Origin: Arsenicicoccus bolidensis DSM 15745
GTDB taxonomy: Bacteria > Actinomycetota > Actinomycetes > Actinomycetales > Dermatophilaceae
DNA length: 62,564 bases
Direction: 5' to 3'
Assembly: GCF_000426385.1 (NCBI RefSeq)
Contig: NZ_AUFG01000022.1
Coordinates: 1 to 62,564 of the forward strand
In this document: positions 11,102 through 20,530 of the stretch, piece by piece
How positions within the stretch are numbered: the stretch's first letter is position 1
Layout: each line of letters starts with the position of its first letter
Notes under the pieces: generated by a model
What the model was told of the DNA's origin: nothing
Database searches by the model: none
Seen by the model: only the letters and a program-made list of their open reading frames with translations
Translations under genes and position numbers: made by a program

Positions 11102-12676
11102 GTGACGCCACCGACCGACCTCGCCCTGCGGCTGCGGGAGCGACTCCTCGGCCGACCGCTCACCGACACCCTGCGCGCGTGGCTGCTCATCGGTCTGGTC
11201 ACCGTGGTCGGGGGCGTCCTGCGCTTCTGGGACGTCGGGCGTCCGCACGAGCTGATCTTCGACGAGACGTACTACGTCAAGGACGGGGTCGGCCTGCTCA
11301 AGGGCGGCGTCGAGCTGACGCCCAAGTCCTCGATCACCAGCCACGACGTGCCGTTCACCAACGGCACCACCGACGTCTTCGGCACCGCCGGCAACTTCGT
11401 CGTGCACCCGCCCCTCGGCAAGTGGTGCATCGCCCTCGGCGAGATGATCTTCGGCCCCACCAGCTCCTTCGGGTGGCGCTTCACCGTCGCGCTGATGGGG
11501 ACCCTGTCGATCCTCATGATCGGGCTGGTCGCCCGCCGGATGTTCCGCTCCACCCTTCTCGGGGTGGTCGCGGCGATCCTGCTGGCCACCGAGGGGCACC
11601 ACTTCGTGCACTCGCGGACCTCGCTGCTCGACATGATCCTGTCCTTCTGGGTGCTGGCGGCGTTCTGTGCACTGGTGGCGGACCGCGAGCACTCCCGCCG
11701 CCGGCTCGCCGACCGGGCGGCCGCCCTGGTCGCCCAGGGGCGTGACGTCACCTACGGACGCATCGGCCTCGGCATACGGCCGTGGCGGCTCGTGGCCGCC
11801 CTCTGCCTCGGGCTGGCCATCGGGACCAAGTGGTCCGGCGGGTTCTACTTCGCGGCGTTCGGCCTCCTCACCGTCGCCTGGGACCTGTCGGCGCGGCGGG
11901 CGATCGGCGAGGTCAACTGGGCCCGCAACGGGATCCTCGTCGACGGGGTGACCGCGTTCTTCTCCATGACGACGATCATCGTCAGCACCTACCTCGCCGG
12001 CTGGACCGGCTGGCTCCGCAGCGACAACGGCTACGGCCGGCACTGGGCCGACACGCACCCCGCCGACCCGCTGTGGAGCTGGGTGCCCGGGGCGCTGCGC
12101 TCGCTGCTGCACTACCACCAGGACATGTTCACGTCGGCGCGTTCGATCACCGCCTCCCACCCCTACATGTCCAACCCCTGGTCGTGGCTCCTGCAGGGCC
12201 GACCGACGTCCTTCTACTGGCAGAACCCCAAGCGCGGCGAGCAGGGCTGCACCGTCGACTCCTGCGCCAAGGCGATCACGTCGGTCGGCACGCCCCTGCT
12301 GTGGTGGACGGCCGTGGCCGCCCTGGTCGTGCTGCTCGTGATGTGGCTGCTGCGGCGCGACTGGCGGGCCGGCGCGATCGTCGTGTCGGTGGCGGCGGGC
12401 TACCTCCCGTGGTTCATGTACCAGGACCGCACGATCTTCACCTTCTACGCCGTGGTGTTCGTGCCCTATCTGGTGCTGGCCGTGACCTATCTGCTGGGCC
12501 TCGTGATCGGGCGGCCGGACGCCTCGGACGCGCGGCGGCGCACCGGCCTCACCGTCGCGGGGACCTTCGTGGCGCTGTGCGTGGCGTGCTTCGTGTTCTT
12601 CTGGCCGGTCTACACCGCCCAGGTGATCCCGTACGCCGACTGGCAGATCCGCATGTGGTTCCCCTCCTGGATCTGA
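11102..12676 (+). CDS. pmt: dolichyl-phosphate-mannose--protein mannosyltransferase (GT39)
   Basis: Integral membrane enzyme transferring mannose from polyprenyl-phosphate-mannose to Ser/Thr of exported proteins. 524 residues, with a run of transmembrane helices. The acidic active-site motif LIFDETYYVKDG is near residue 50, and EGHHFVHSRTSLLDMILSFW is typical of the family. A large extracytoplasmic loop holds HTHPADPLWSWVPG and NPWSWLLQGRPTSFYW. An ATG nine bases upstream (11093) is an alternative start; I prefer the GTG because the TACGAT -10 overlaps that ATG. It faces the PH-domain genes convergently across a hairpin. Confidence 0.92.
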   Translation: MTPPTDLALRLRERLLGRPLTDTLRAWLLIGLVTVVGGVLRFWDVGRPHELIFDETYYVKDGVGLLKGGVELTPKSSITSHDVPFTNGTTDVFGTAGNFVVHPPLGKWCIALGEMIFGPTSSFGWRFTVALMGTLSILMIGLVARRMFRSTLLGVVAAILLATEGHHFVHSRTSLLDMILSFWVLAAFCALVADREHSRRRLADRAAALVAQGRDVTYGRIGLGIRPWRLVAALCLGLAIGTKWSGGFYFAAFGLLTVAWDLSARRAIGEVNWARNGILVDGVTAFFSMTTIIVSTYLAGWTGWLRSDNGYGRHWADTHPADPLWSWVPGALRSLLHYHQDMFTSARSITASHPYMSNPWSWLLQGRPTSFYWQNPKRGEQGCTVDSCAKAITSVGTPLLWWTAVAALVVLLVMWLLRRDWRAGAIVVSVAAGYLPWFMYQDRTIFTFYAVVFVPYLVLAVTYLLGLVIGRPDASDARRRTGLTVAGTFVALCVACFVFFWPVYTAQVIPYADWQIRMWFPSWI

Positions 12677-12685
12677 CCTACCCCC

Positions 12686-12732
12686 GGTAGAGGCATCGAC
12701 CGGCCTTCGTTCGCCAGGCTGATGCCTCTACC
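12686..12732. terminator. hairpin between convergent genes; family 1 repeat, copy b
   Basis: Perfect 12-base arms GGTAGAGGCATC (12686-12697) and GATGCCTCTACC (12721-12732) enclose the conserved family core: CATCGACC, a 15-base loop and GGCTGATG. It lies 10 bases past the mannosyltransferase stop and over the last bases of the convergent PH-domain gene, so it probably ends transcription both ways. Confidence 0.7.
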
Positions 12733-14335
12733 CCCGGCGGGTCTGGCCGAGGCCGAGGGGCAGCTCCTCCGACACGATCTCCCACGCCCGGTCCGTCGGC
12801 ACGTCCACCACGTCGTAGTGCTGCGACCCCGCCGCCGTCGCCGCCACCAGCGTCGCGACACCCACCCGCCGCTGCCAGAAGGTCTCGCGCACCGTCCACC
12901 CGATAATGCCGTCGGCGTCGAGCGCGACCGTGCGCCGGTGCAGGCTGCCCATGCGCGTGACCAGCTGCCGCGGCTCGCCCGGCCGGCCGAGGACGGCGTG
13001 CCCCAGGTTGCGCCAGCGGTCCTCGGCGAGCACGGGAGCCAGGAGCAGAGGTATGGCGAACGGCGCCACCCACCACCACGACCACCCCAGCCACAGCACC
13101 GGCACGAGCGGCGGCAGGAGCAGCGCGACCCCCGCCTGCAGTGCCCGGCTCCAGCGGCGCCGCCGGGCAGCCCTGTCGTGGCTGCGCAGCGGGACGCCGA
13201 GCCGGTCCTCGCCCAGCAGCCGGGCCGCGAGCTCGTGCACGTCGCGGCGGGGCGCCGGGGGCAGCAGGCCGGAGCCCGAGCTCGAGCCGACGCCCTGGTC
13301 AGCCCCCTCCCCGCCGATGCCGGTGGTCACGGCCTTGAGGCTGGCGCCCCGGGCCGCCCGGATCAGCAGGCTCTCCCCCATGGCGACGCCTCGCAGCCGC
13401 CCGAGATCGAGCGTCGTCGACCGCACGGTGAGCAGGCCCCGCGTGATGTGCAGCCGATCGCCCTCGCGCGTCACCGTGTGCCCCCAGTAGGCCAGGACGT
13501 ACGCCACCACCGCGCAGACCAGCACGAACACCACCGCCACGGCGGCCGCAGCCGCCACCAGCGCCACCACGCCGTAGCGCACCGACGCGCTCGTCACCTG
13601 CGCCACGATCTCGTCGCTCAGCACCTGCCCGCTCAGCTGCCCGGCGAAGCCGATGATGGCCAGGGCGATCAGCAGCCCGCTGGTCGACAGCGGCGCATAG
13701 CGCACCCACCGGGGGTCGAAGCGGGACAGCACCTCGGGCTCGGGCGCGCCGGACGGCCCACCGGTCGTGGTCGTCCCCTGCGCGTCGAAGCCCTCGCCCT
13801 CCCCCTCGCCCACCGCCGTGGTGGCGGGGGCATGGGTCTCCTGGATCGACCCGCGGTGCACCAGCAGCTCGGCGCGCAGCGTCGCTGCCTCGCCGGTGGT
13901 CAGCCCGTCAAGGACCAGCGGCTTGCCGCCGGCCACCCCCGTGCCGATCCGTGCCGTCGACAGGCCGAGGATGCGGTGCAGCGGGGAGGCCTGCAGGTCC
14001 ACCGATCGGACCCGGTCGATGGGGACGTTGAGGGTCTCGCGCTTGAGCAGCCCCTTGCGCTGCTGCACCCGCCCGTCGGCGATGCGGTAGCGGGTGGTCG
14101 CCCAGGTGACGACCGCGACCAGGAGCACCACGGCGCCGACGCCGAGGTTCCACCACTGGTTGTCGATGCCCACGCGCGCGTTGCCGACGACGAGGGCGGG
14201 CAGGATGGCGGGGAACAGCTCCTTGAGGCTGCGCAGCGGGTGGATGAGGAGCATCCGCCCGCTCAGCCGCCGCCAGGGGATCTCCGCCGGGCCGGCCTGC
14301 GGATCGGCCGAGGTGAGCTCGGTCGGGTCGCTCAC
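12728..14335 (-). CDS. PH domain-containing membrane protein (YdbT-like)
   Basis: 535-residue membrane protein with several hydrophobic segments (near residues 50-75, 190-220 and 370-400) and repeated bacterial PH (bPH2) modules. The recurring pattern is YRIADGRVQQRKGLLKRET then RVRSVDLQASPLHRILG, and later DRLHITRGLLTVRSTTLDLGRLRG. The GTG at 14335 overlaps the stop of the smaller PH gene. Paired YdbS/YdbT proteins are widespread in Gram-positives; in Bacillus they are linked to resistance to bacteriocin-like peptides, but the role here is unproven. The bases before 14335 in this frame belong to the neighbour. Confidence 0.85.
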   Translation of the reverse strand: MSDPTELTSADPQAGPAEIPWRRLSGRMLLIHPLRSLKELFPAILPALVVGNARVGIDNQWWNLGVGAVVLLVAVVTWATTRYRIADGRVQQRKGLLKRETLNVPIDRVRSVDLQASPLHRILGLSTARIGTGVAGGKPLVLDGLTTGEAATLRAELLVHRGSIQETHAPATTAVGEGEGEGFDAQGTTTTGGPSGAPEPEVLSRFDPRWVRYAPLSTSGLLIALAIIGFAGQLSGQVLSDEIVAQVTSASVRYGVVALVAAAAAVAVVFVLVCAVVAYVLAYWGHTVTREGDRLHITRGLLTVRSTTLDLGRLRGVAMGESLLIRAARGASLKAVTTGIGGEGADQGVGSSSGSGLLPPAPRRDVHELAARLLGEDRLGVPLRSHDRAARRRRWSRALQAGVALLLPPLVPVLWLGWSWWWVAPFAIPLLLAPVLAEDRWRNLGHAVLGRPGEPRQLVTRMGSLHRRTVALDADGIIGWTVRETFWQRRVGVATLVAATAAGSQHYDVVDVPTDRAWEIVSEELPLGLGQTRRG

Positions 14336-14850
14336 GTCGCGTCCCCCGGCGTCTGGTCGGTGATGCGGGTCAGGTCGGCGACCACGCGCTCGGCGGTCTC
14401 CAGGTCGAGCCCCTCCAGCTCGACCGCCCCCGCAGAGGACGCCGTGGTCACCGTCACGGTGGCCAGGCCCAGCATCCGCGCGATCGGGCCACGCTCGAGG
14501 TCCACGGTCTGCACCCGCGAGATGGGGGCGACGCGGCGCTCCTGCGTCCACCACCCCGTGCGGGTGAACACGGCGGTCGGGCTGCACTCCCAGCGGTGCA
14601 CGGCGTAGCGCCAGCGCGGGACGACCACCATGTCGACGAGGGTGATCACCGCCAGCGCGACCAGCGCCCAGGTCGACCAGGTGCGGCGCTCCTCGTCGAA
14701 CCACCACCAGGCGCCCACCGCCACCAGGAACGGCAGCGACCCCAGCACGGAGTGGATCAGCCACAGCGTCCTCGCGCGTGGGCTCGGCCGGTGGGCGGGT
14801 GACTTCAGCGCCGCGGCCAGGTCGGTCGGTTCGTCGATCGTCTCCCCCAT
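14332..14850 (-). CDS. PH domain-containing membrane protein (YdbS-like)
   Basis: 172 residues: a short N-terminal tail, two adjacent transmembrane helices (about 30-75), then one bPH2 domain with YAVHRWECSPTAVFTRTGWW, RVAPISRVQTVDLERGPIARMLGLATVTVTT. It overlaps the larger PH-domain gene by four bases, so the two are co-translated, as is usual for this pair. Biochemical function unknown; probably a membrane complex with its partner. Confidence 0.85.
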   Translation of the reverse strand: MGETIDEPTDLAAALKSPAHRPSPRARTLWLIHSVLGSLPFLVAVGAWWWFDEERRTWSTWALVALAVITLVDMVVVPRWRYAVHRWECSPTAVFTRTGWWTQERRVAPISRVQTVDLERGPIARMLGLATVTVTTASSAGAVELEGLDLETAERVVADLTRITDQTPGDAT

Positions 14851-14876
14851 GGGGCCACCCTGCCAGACACACCCCT

Positions 14877-14929
14877 CGTATGCCGGGAGGGCCCCACCGC
14901 CTCGTGGGGTGGGGCCCTCCCGGCATACG
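14877..14929 (-). terminator. terminator downstream of glpK, 22-base perfect stem
   Basis: Arms 14877-14898 and 14908-14929 are perfectly complementary over 22 bases with a 9-base loop. The foot of the stem is an inverted pair of the motif GTATGCCGG / CCGGCATAC that is over-represented across the window. It sits 27 bases past the glpK stop and upstream of the PH-domain pair. Confidence 0.8.
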
Positions 14930-14956
14930 GCCGGAGCCGGATCGCGAGACGCTCGG

Positions 14957-16492
14957 TCAGCGCACGTCGTCGTCGACCCAGTCGAAGGTCCGGGTCACGG
15001 CCTTCTTCCACAGGCGATAGGTGCGCTCGCGCTCGTCCTCGTCGACCTGGGGCTCCCACCGCACGTCCTCGGCCCAGTTGTCGATCACGTCCTGCTCGCC
15101 GTCCCAGTAGCCCACGGCGATCCCGGCCGCGTAGGCCGCACCGAGGGCAGTCGTCTCCGACACCTGCGGCCGGACGACGGCCACGCCGAGCTGGTCGGCC
15201 TGGAACTGCATGAGGGTCTCGTTGGCCGTCATCCCGCCATCGACCTTGAGCTCGGTGAGCTCGATGTCGGCGTCTTTGGCGTCGGCCGCCATCGCCTCGG
15301 CGACCTCACGGGTCTGGAACGCCGTGGACTCGATCACCGCGCGGGCGATGTGCCCCTTGTTGACATAGCGGGTCAGGCCGACGAGGGCGCCGCGGGCGTC
15401 GTCCTTCCAGTACGGCGCGAACAGCCCGGAGAACGCCGGCACGAAGTAGGCGCCGCCGTTGTCGTCGACGGTCTTGGCGAGCGTCTCGATCTCGGGGGCG
15501 TCCTTGATCAGGCCGAGGTTGTCGCGGACCCACTGCACGAGGGAGCCGGCCACCGCGATCGAGCCCTCGAGGGCGTAGACGGGCTTGTTGTCGCCGATCT
15601 TGTAGCAGACGGTGGTCAGCAGGCCGTTGCGCGAGTGGATGACCTCCTCGCCGGTGTTCATGAGCATGAAGCAGCCGGTGCCGTAGGTGTTCTTGGCCAT
15701 GCCGCGCTCGAAGCACGCCTGCCCGAAGGTCGCCGCCTGCTGGTCCCCGAGGATGCCGGCGATCGGCACGCCGACGAGGAAGCCGCCCTCGCGACCCTCG
15801 CCGTAGACCTCCGAGGAGCTCTTGATCTCGGGGAGCATCGACATGGGGATGCCCATCTCGGCGCAGATGTCCTCGTTCCAGTCGAGGGTGTCGAGGTTCA
15901 TCAGCATCGTGCGGCTGGCGTTGGTGACGTCGGTGACGTGGATGCCGCCCTCGACGCCGCCGGTCATGTTCCACACCACCCAGGAGTCGGTGGTGCCGAG
16001 CAGCAGGTCGCCGCGCTCGGCCTTGTCACGGGCGCCGTCGACGTTGTCGAGGATCCACCTGACCTTGGGCCCCGCGAAGTAGGTCGCCAGCGGCAGGCCG
16101 CACCGCTCCTTGAAGCGGTCGTCGTCGCCCTGGGCGAGCTCGTCGCAGATCTTGTCGGTGCGGGTGTCCTGCCAGACGATCGCGTTGTAGACGGGCTCGC
16201 CGGTGGTCTTGTCCCACACGACCGCCGTCTCGCGCTGGTTGGTGATGCCGACGGCGGCGATGTTGCTGCTGTTGATGTCCTTGGAGGCGGCGAGGCACTG
16301 GGCCACGGCCTGCCGGACGTTGCGCCAGATCTCCTTGGGGTCGTGCTCCACCCACCCGGCCCGGGGGAAGATCTGCTCGTGCTCGAGCTGGCCGGTGCTC
16401 ACGATCTGGCCCGAGTGGTCGAAGAGGATGGCGCGCGAGCTGGTCGTGCCCTGGTCGATCGCCATGACGTACTTTTGGGTGTTGGGGCTCAT
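14957..16492 (-). CDS. glpK: glycerol kinase
   Basis: Phosphorylates glycerol to sn-glycerol 3-phosphate with ATP. FGGY family, 511 residues. Visible motifs: [16 protein letters not shown] (phosphate loop), [58 protein letters not shown] and the C-terminal [26 protein letters not shown] precedes the ATG. It lies 45 bases after glpF and downstream of glpD, forming a glycerol catabolic operon with the divergent regulator. Confidence 0.97.
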   Translation of the reverse strand: MSPNTQKYVMAIDQGTTSSRAILFDHSGQIVSTGQLEHEQIFPRAGWVEHDPKEIWRNVRQAVAQCLAASKDINSSNIAAVGITNQRETAVVWDKTTGEPVYNAIVWQDTRTDKICDELAQGDDDRFKERCGLPLATYFAGPKVRWILDNVDGARDKAERGDLLLGTTDSWVVWNMTGGVEGGIHVTDVTNASRTMLMNLDTLDWNEDICAEMGIPMSMLPEIKSSSEVYGEGREGGFLVGVPIAGILGDQQAATFGQACFERGMAKNTYGTGCFMLMNTGEEVIHSRNGLLTTVCYKIGDNKPVYALEGSIAVAGSLVQWVRDNLGLIKDAPEIETLAKTVDDNGGAYFVPAFSGLFAPYWKDDARGALVGLTRYVNKGHIARAVIESTAFQTREVAEAMAADAKDADIELTELKVDGGMTANETLMQFQADQLGVAVVRPQVSETTALGAAYAAGIAVGYWDGEQDVIDNWAEDVRWEPQVDEDERERTYRLWKKAVTRTFDWVDDDVR

Positions 16493-16537
16493 GAGTTGTC
16501 CTTCACGTCCTTGTGAGTTGGGTTGACTGTATGTCGA

Positions 16538-17329
16538 TCAGCCGACGAACGCCGTGGCGGCGACACCGGCGAGGACGCCGCCGAGCACGGGTCCGAGGAT
16601 AGGGACCCAGGCATAGGCCCAGTCGCTGCCACCCTTGCCCTTGATCGGGAGCAGGGCGTGGGCGATGCGGGGGCCGAGGTCGCGGGCGGGGTTGATGGCG
16701 TAGCCGGTGGGCCCGCCGAGGCTCGCGCCGATGCCGATGACCAGCAGGGTGACGGGCAGCGGACCGAGCTGGGCGGGGTTCTGCCCGAAGGTGACGATGA
16801 CGAAGACGAGCACGAAGGTCGCGATGACCTCGGTGATCAGGTTGTTGCCATAGCTGCGGATGGCCGGGCCGGTCGAGAAGATCGCGAGCTTGTCGCCGGC
16901 GGGGGCCTCCCGGTCGAAGTGGTCGCGATAGGCCAGCCAGGCCAGGACCGCGCCGAGGAAGGCCCCGAGGACCTGCGCGGCGATGTAGACGAGCGCGGTC
17001 GTGGCGCCGGCCGGGACGCCGGGGGCGAAGTCGGCGCCGTTGGCCCACAGGCCGAGGGTCACCGCGGGGTTGAGGTGCCCGCCCGACTTGAAGGCGACGT
17101 AGACGCCGGCCATCACGCCGATGCCCCACCCGACGTTGATCATCAGGTTGCCGCCGCCCTTGCCCTTGGAGTCGGGCAGCAGGGCGTTGGCGACCACCCC
17201 CGCGCCGAGCACGATGAGGATCATCGTCCCCAGCAGCTCGTGGGCGAAGACCGTACCGAGCGGCACGGGCTCGGTGGGGGGTGCGGCGATCGCCATCTCG
17301 GAGAGGGCAGCGGTGAGCGAGATGGGCAT
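16538..17329 (-). CDS. glpF: glycerol uptake facilitator (MIP/aquaporin family)
   Basis: Channel for glycerol diffusion, 263 residues, six transmembrane helices and two NPA half-helices: GGHLNPAVTLG and GYAINPARDLGPR. The Asp after the second NPA (NPARD) is the residue that marks glycerol facilitators rather than water channels. It sits between glpD and glpK, so glycerol entering is trapped by the kinase encoded next. Confidence 0.95.
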   Translation of the reverse strand: MPISLTAALSEMAIAAPPTEPVPLGTVFAHELLGTMILIVLGAGVVANALLPDSKGKGGGNLMINVGWGIGVMAGVYVAFKSGGHLNPAVTLGLWANGADFAPGVPAGATTALVYIAAQVLGAFLGAVLAWLAYRDHFDREAPAGDKLAIFSTGPAIRSYGNNLITEVIATFVLVFVIVTFGQNPAQLGPLPVTLLVIGIGASLGGPTGYAINPARDLGPRIAHALLPIKGKGGSDWAYAWVPILGPVLGGVLAGVAATAFVG

Positions 17330-17445
17330 GGGTGACTCCTTGGTGAACGTCGTTGTCCTGCAGTCGCCCCGGCCGGGACGGTGATGGCGCCCGGGGGGTG
17401 GGTTGTTCTAGCGGTCGAGCGGGTCGGTCAGGCCGAGCGGGTGGC

Positions 17446-19203
17446 TCAGGACGAGGCCGGCAGCGCCTCGCCGGTGACCTGGGCGCGGGCCGCGGAGGCG
17501 GCGGCGTCGGTCCGCTCCTGCTCCGCCGCGGCCTCGCCCGCCACGCGGGTGCGGTAGGCCGCCTGCTCCCGCGCGAGGTCGTCCTCATCCCAGCCGAGCA
17601 GCGGTGCGGCGATCGCGCCGATCTCTTCGAGAGCGCTGACGCCCCGGTCGCGGGTCTCGTAGTGCAGCCGGATGCGGTGCATGAGGATGTCCTCGAGGTG
17701 CAGCGCGCCCTCGTGGGTGACGGCGAACGCCGCCTCCACCCGCAGGTAGGCGGGCGCGGTCGTGAGCGGCTCCCCCAGGGAGGCGTCGGCGTCGACGAGG
17801 GCCAGCAGGGCCGGGAGCTCTGCGCCGTAGCGCGACAGCAGGTGCTCGACCTGCTCGGCGCTCCACCCGTAGGCGGCGGCGATGCGCGGAGCCTGGTGGC
17901 GGTAGGCGTCGAACCCGGCCGCGCCGACCAGCGGCGTGTGCTCGGTGACGGACGGGTTGGCCTCGGCCGCCTCCTCGCCCAGCGCGACGTCGACGGCGTC
18001 CTCGGCCATGACGCGATAGGTCGTCAGCTTGCCGCCGGCGATCGACCACAGCCCCGGGGCGACCTCGGCCACGGTGTGCTCGCGGGACACCTTGGTGGAG
18101 GACCCGCCGCTGCCGCGGTGGGGCTGCAGGAGGGGGCGCAGCCCGGCATACGTGCCGATGATGTCGTCGCGGGTCAGGGGACGGGCCAGCACCGAGTTGG
18201 CCTGCTCGAGGACGTAGTCGATGTCCTCGGCGGTGGCCACCGGGTTGCGCAGGTCCTGCTCCCACGGGGTGTCGGTCGTGCCGATGACCCAGTAGCGCTC
18301 CCAGGGGATGACGAACAGCACGGACTTCTCGGTGCGCAGGAACAGCCCGGTCTCCCCCTGGATCCGCTCCTTGGGCACGACGATGTGGATCCCCTTGGAC
18401 GCCAGCACCTTCAGGCCCTGGTCGGAGCCCGACATCGCCTCGACGTCCTCGGTCCAGACGCCGGCGGCGGCGACCACCCGGTGCGCGCGGATCGTCAGGT
18501 CGCGGTCGCCCTCGGCGTCGTGCACCTCGGCACCCACGACCCGTCCCGTGTCGTCCTTGACGAAGGAGGTGACTCGCGTGCGGGTGGCCGCGAGCGCGCC
18601 ATACCCGGCGGCGGTGCGGACCAGGTCGATGACCAGGCGGGCGTCGTCGACGCGGGCGTCGTAGAAGCGGATCGCGCCGGTCAGCGCGTCGTCGCGGATG
18701 TCGGGGAAGAGCTCCTGGGCGCCCTGGCGCGTGTAGTGCTTCTGCAGCGGGACGGTCTTGGTGCCCTTGGCCCCGACGAGCGCGAGGGCGTCGTACATCC
18801 CCACCCCCACGGCGCTGTAGGACCGCTCGACGACCGGCAGCTTGAGGGGCCACAGGAAGGGCTGGGCCTTGACCAGGTGCGGGGCGAGGGTCGTGAGCAG
18901 CAGGCCGCGCTCCTTGAGGGCCTCGGCCACGAGGGCGAAGTTGAGCTGGTAGAGGTAGCGCAGGCCGCCGTGGACCAGCTTGGAGGACCACTGGGAGGTG
19001 CCGGAGGCCCAGTCCTCGGCCTCGACGATGCCGACGCGCAGGCCCCGGCTCGCGGCGTCCAGCACGATGCCCGCGCCGGTGACGCCGCCGCCGACGACGA
19101 GCAGGTCCAGGGGCTCGCCGGTCGTCATCGCCTCGAGGGCGTCGGCGCGGCTCGTCGCGGACAGTGCGGTGGAGGTCATCGGTGTGGCGGCCATGGTCCT
19201 CAC
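17446..19203 (-). CDS. glpD: aerobic glycerol-3-phosphate dehydrogenase
   Basis: FAD enzyme oxidising glycerol 3-phosphate to dihydroxyacetone phosphate and passing electrons to menaquinone at the membrane. 585 residues. The FAD motif LLVVGGGVTGAGIVLDAASRG is near residue 33, followed by WASGTSQWSSKLVHGGLRYL. TYAGLRPLL and WSIAGGKLTTYRVMAEDA are family signatures. A GTG at 19203 and an ATG at 19194 are both possible starts, with GAAAGG and GAGG upstream respectively. It is the first gene of the glpD-glpF-glpK unit. Confidence 0.96.
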   Translation of the reverse strand: MRTMAATPMTSTALSATSRADALEAMTTGEPLDLLVVGGGVTGAGIVLDAASRGLRVGIVEAEDWASGTSQWSSKLVHGGLRYLYQLNFALVAEALKERGLLLTTLAPHLVKAQPFLWPLKLPVVERSYSAVGVGMYDALALVGAKGTKTVPLQKHYTRQGAQELFPDIRDDALTGAIRFYDARVDDARLVIDLVRTAAGYGALAATRTRVTSFVKDDTGRVVGAEVHDAEGDRDLTIRAHRVVAAAGVWTEDVEAMSGSDQGLKVLASKGIHIVVPKERIQGETGLFLRTEKSVLFVIPWERYWVIGTTDTPWEQDLRNPVATAEDIDYVLEQANSVLARPLTRDDIIGTYAGLRPLLQPHRGSGGSSTKVSREHTVAEVAPGLWSIAGGKLTTYRVMAEDAVDVALGEEAAEANPSVTEHTPLVGAAGFDAYRHQAPRIAAAYGWSAEQVEHLLSRYGAELPALLALVDADASLGEPLTTAPAYLRVEAAFAVTHEGALHLEDILMHRIRLHYETRDRGVSALEEIGAIAAPLLGWDEDDLAREQAAYRTRVAGEAAAEQERTDAAASAARAQVTGEALPASS

Positions 19204-19309
19204 GACCCTTTCTGTGCCGGTGTCGACCGGCGGCTCGGTGGGTGCACCCCGTGGTGCATCTTGGTCTCTGCATCGAGCATGCGTCGCCCTGCACGTATGC
19301 TCAAGCGGT

Positions 19310-19325
19310 CTGCACGAACGTGCAG
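19310..19325. promoter_or_regulatory. candidate operator of the glycerol regulator
   Basis: CTGCACGAACGTGCAG is a palindrome with 7-base arms CTGCACG / CGTGCAG and a two-base spacer, 15 bases before the regulator start and about 107 bases from glpD. A related half site, CCTGCACGTATGC, begins at 19288 on the glpD side. The placement suits auto-control and control of the divergent operon. Confidence 0.55.
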
Positions 19326-19340
19326 GAGGGGGCGAGGCTC

Positions 19341-20294
19341 GTGAACGATCGTGAATCCGCTTACCGCGCAGCGCAGCTGTACTACCTGCAGGACCAGACC
19401 ATGGACATGATCGCCGGTGACCTCGGCGTCTCGCGGTCGACCGTCTCGCGGCTGCTGCGCTGGGCCCGGGACGAGGGGATCGTGCGCATCACGGTCGCGG
19501 CGCCCGACGGGCCGACCGACCACACCGCGCGCACCCTCCTCGACGCCTTCGGGGTGCAGGCGCACGTCGTGCCCGTGTCGTCCTCGGCCAGTGATCCCCA
19601 GCGGCTCGAGGCCGTGGCCCGGCGCGCCGCCGGCCTGCTGGACTCGTGGATGGGCGACGACATGACCCTCGCGGTCGCGTGGGGCACGACCACATCCGCC
19701 ATCGCGGGGCATCTCGCGCCGCACCCCACCACCGGGTCGGTGGTCGTGCAGCTCAACGGCGCGGCCAACGCCCGCACCTCCGGGGTCCGCTACACCACCG
19801 AGCTGCTCGATCGCTTCGCGAGCGCCTACGACACCGAGCTCTACTACTTCCCCGCCCCGGCGTTCTTCGACTTCGCCGAGACCAAGGAGGCGCTGTGGCG
19901 TGAGGGATCCGTGCGCCGGATCCTCGAGCTGCGGCGCACCTGCGACATCGCGGTGTTCAGCGTCGGGGCCTTCCGCGGGCGGCTGCTCAGCCAGGTCTAC
20001 TCCACCGGCTACCTGCGCCCCGAGGAGGTGCGCGAGCTCGCCGACCAGCACGTCGTCGGCGACGTCGCCACGCACTTCCTGCGGGTGGACGGGTCGTATG
20101 CCGGGATCGCGCTCAACCGCCGGGCCTCCGGGCCCTCCCCCGCAGAGCTGCGGCGTGTGAACCGCAGGCTGTGCGCGGTGGCGGGTGACAACAAGATCCA
20201 GGGGACGCTGGGGGCGCTGCGCGCGGGCGTGGTGTCGGACCTGGTGATCGACGAACGCACGGCAGGTGGCCTGATCGCCCTGCTGTCCTCGTGA
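19341..20294 (+). CDS. SorC/DeoR-type sugar-binding transcriptional regulator, likely of the glp operon
   Basis: 317 residues. The N-terminal helix-turn-helix (about residues 15-50) reads YYLQDQTMDMIAGDLGVSRSTVSRLL. A SorC-type sugar-phosphate-binding domain follows, with LAVAWGTTTSAIAGHL, VVQLNGAANART and the C-terminal GTLGALRAGVVSDLVIDERTA. The GTG at 19341 is chosen because the N-terminus (NDRESAYRAAQLYYLQ) matches the family start. An AGGAGG lies 11 bases upstream. Its divergent position suggests it responds to glycerol 3-phosphate or a related sugar phosphate; this is inference. Confidence 0.88.
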   Translation: MNDRESAYRAAQLYYLQDQTMDMIAGDLGVSRSTVSRLLRWARDEGIVRITVAAPDGPTDHTARTLLDAFGVQAHVVPVSSSASDPQRLEAVARRAAGLLDSWMGDDMTLAVAWGTTTSAIAGHLAPHPTTGSVVVQLNGAANARTSGVRYTTELLDRFASAYDTELYYFPAPAFFDFAETKEALWREGSVRRILELRRTCDIAVFSVGAFRGRLLSQVYSTGYLRPEEVRELADQHVVGDVATHFLRVDGSYAGIALNRRASGPSPAELRRVNRRLCAVAGDNKIQGTLGALRAGVVSDLVIDERTAGGLIALLSS

Positions 20295-20484
20295 GGGCCC
20301 GGTGGTGCGGTGGCCCGGGCACGCCGTCGGCCAGCTGCGCCACCGAGCTGACGAGAGGCCCGGATCAGGGATCCGAGCATCTCGTCATGCTCGGTGGCGA
20401 TGGAGCGTGCGGGGTCAGAGCCTGCGGGGTCAGAGCGTCCGGACGAGCTTCTGGGACTGCTGAAGGTTCCAACCCCGACCTCGT

Positions 20485-20530
20485 CGAGTGTGTCGCTGTG
20501 CGATGTTCATATCGCACAGCGACACACTCG
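20485..20530. terminator. perfect 20-base hairpin between convergent genes
   Basis: Left arm 20485-20504, loop GTTCAT, right arm 20511-20530, all 20 pairs Watson-Crick. The right arm touches the stop codon of the UvrA-like gene, and the left arm is 190 bases after the regulator stop. It probably acts as a bidirectional terminator. No U-tract is present. Confidence 0.7.
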
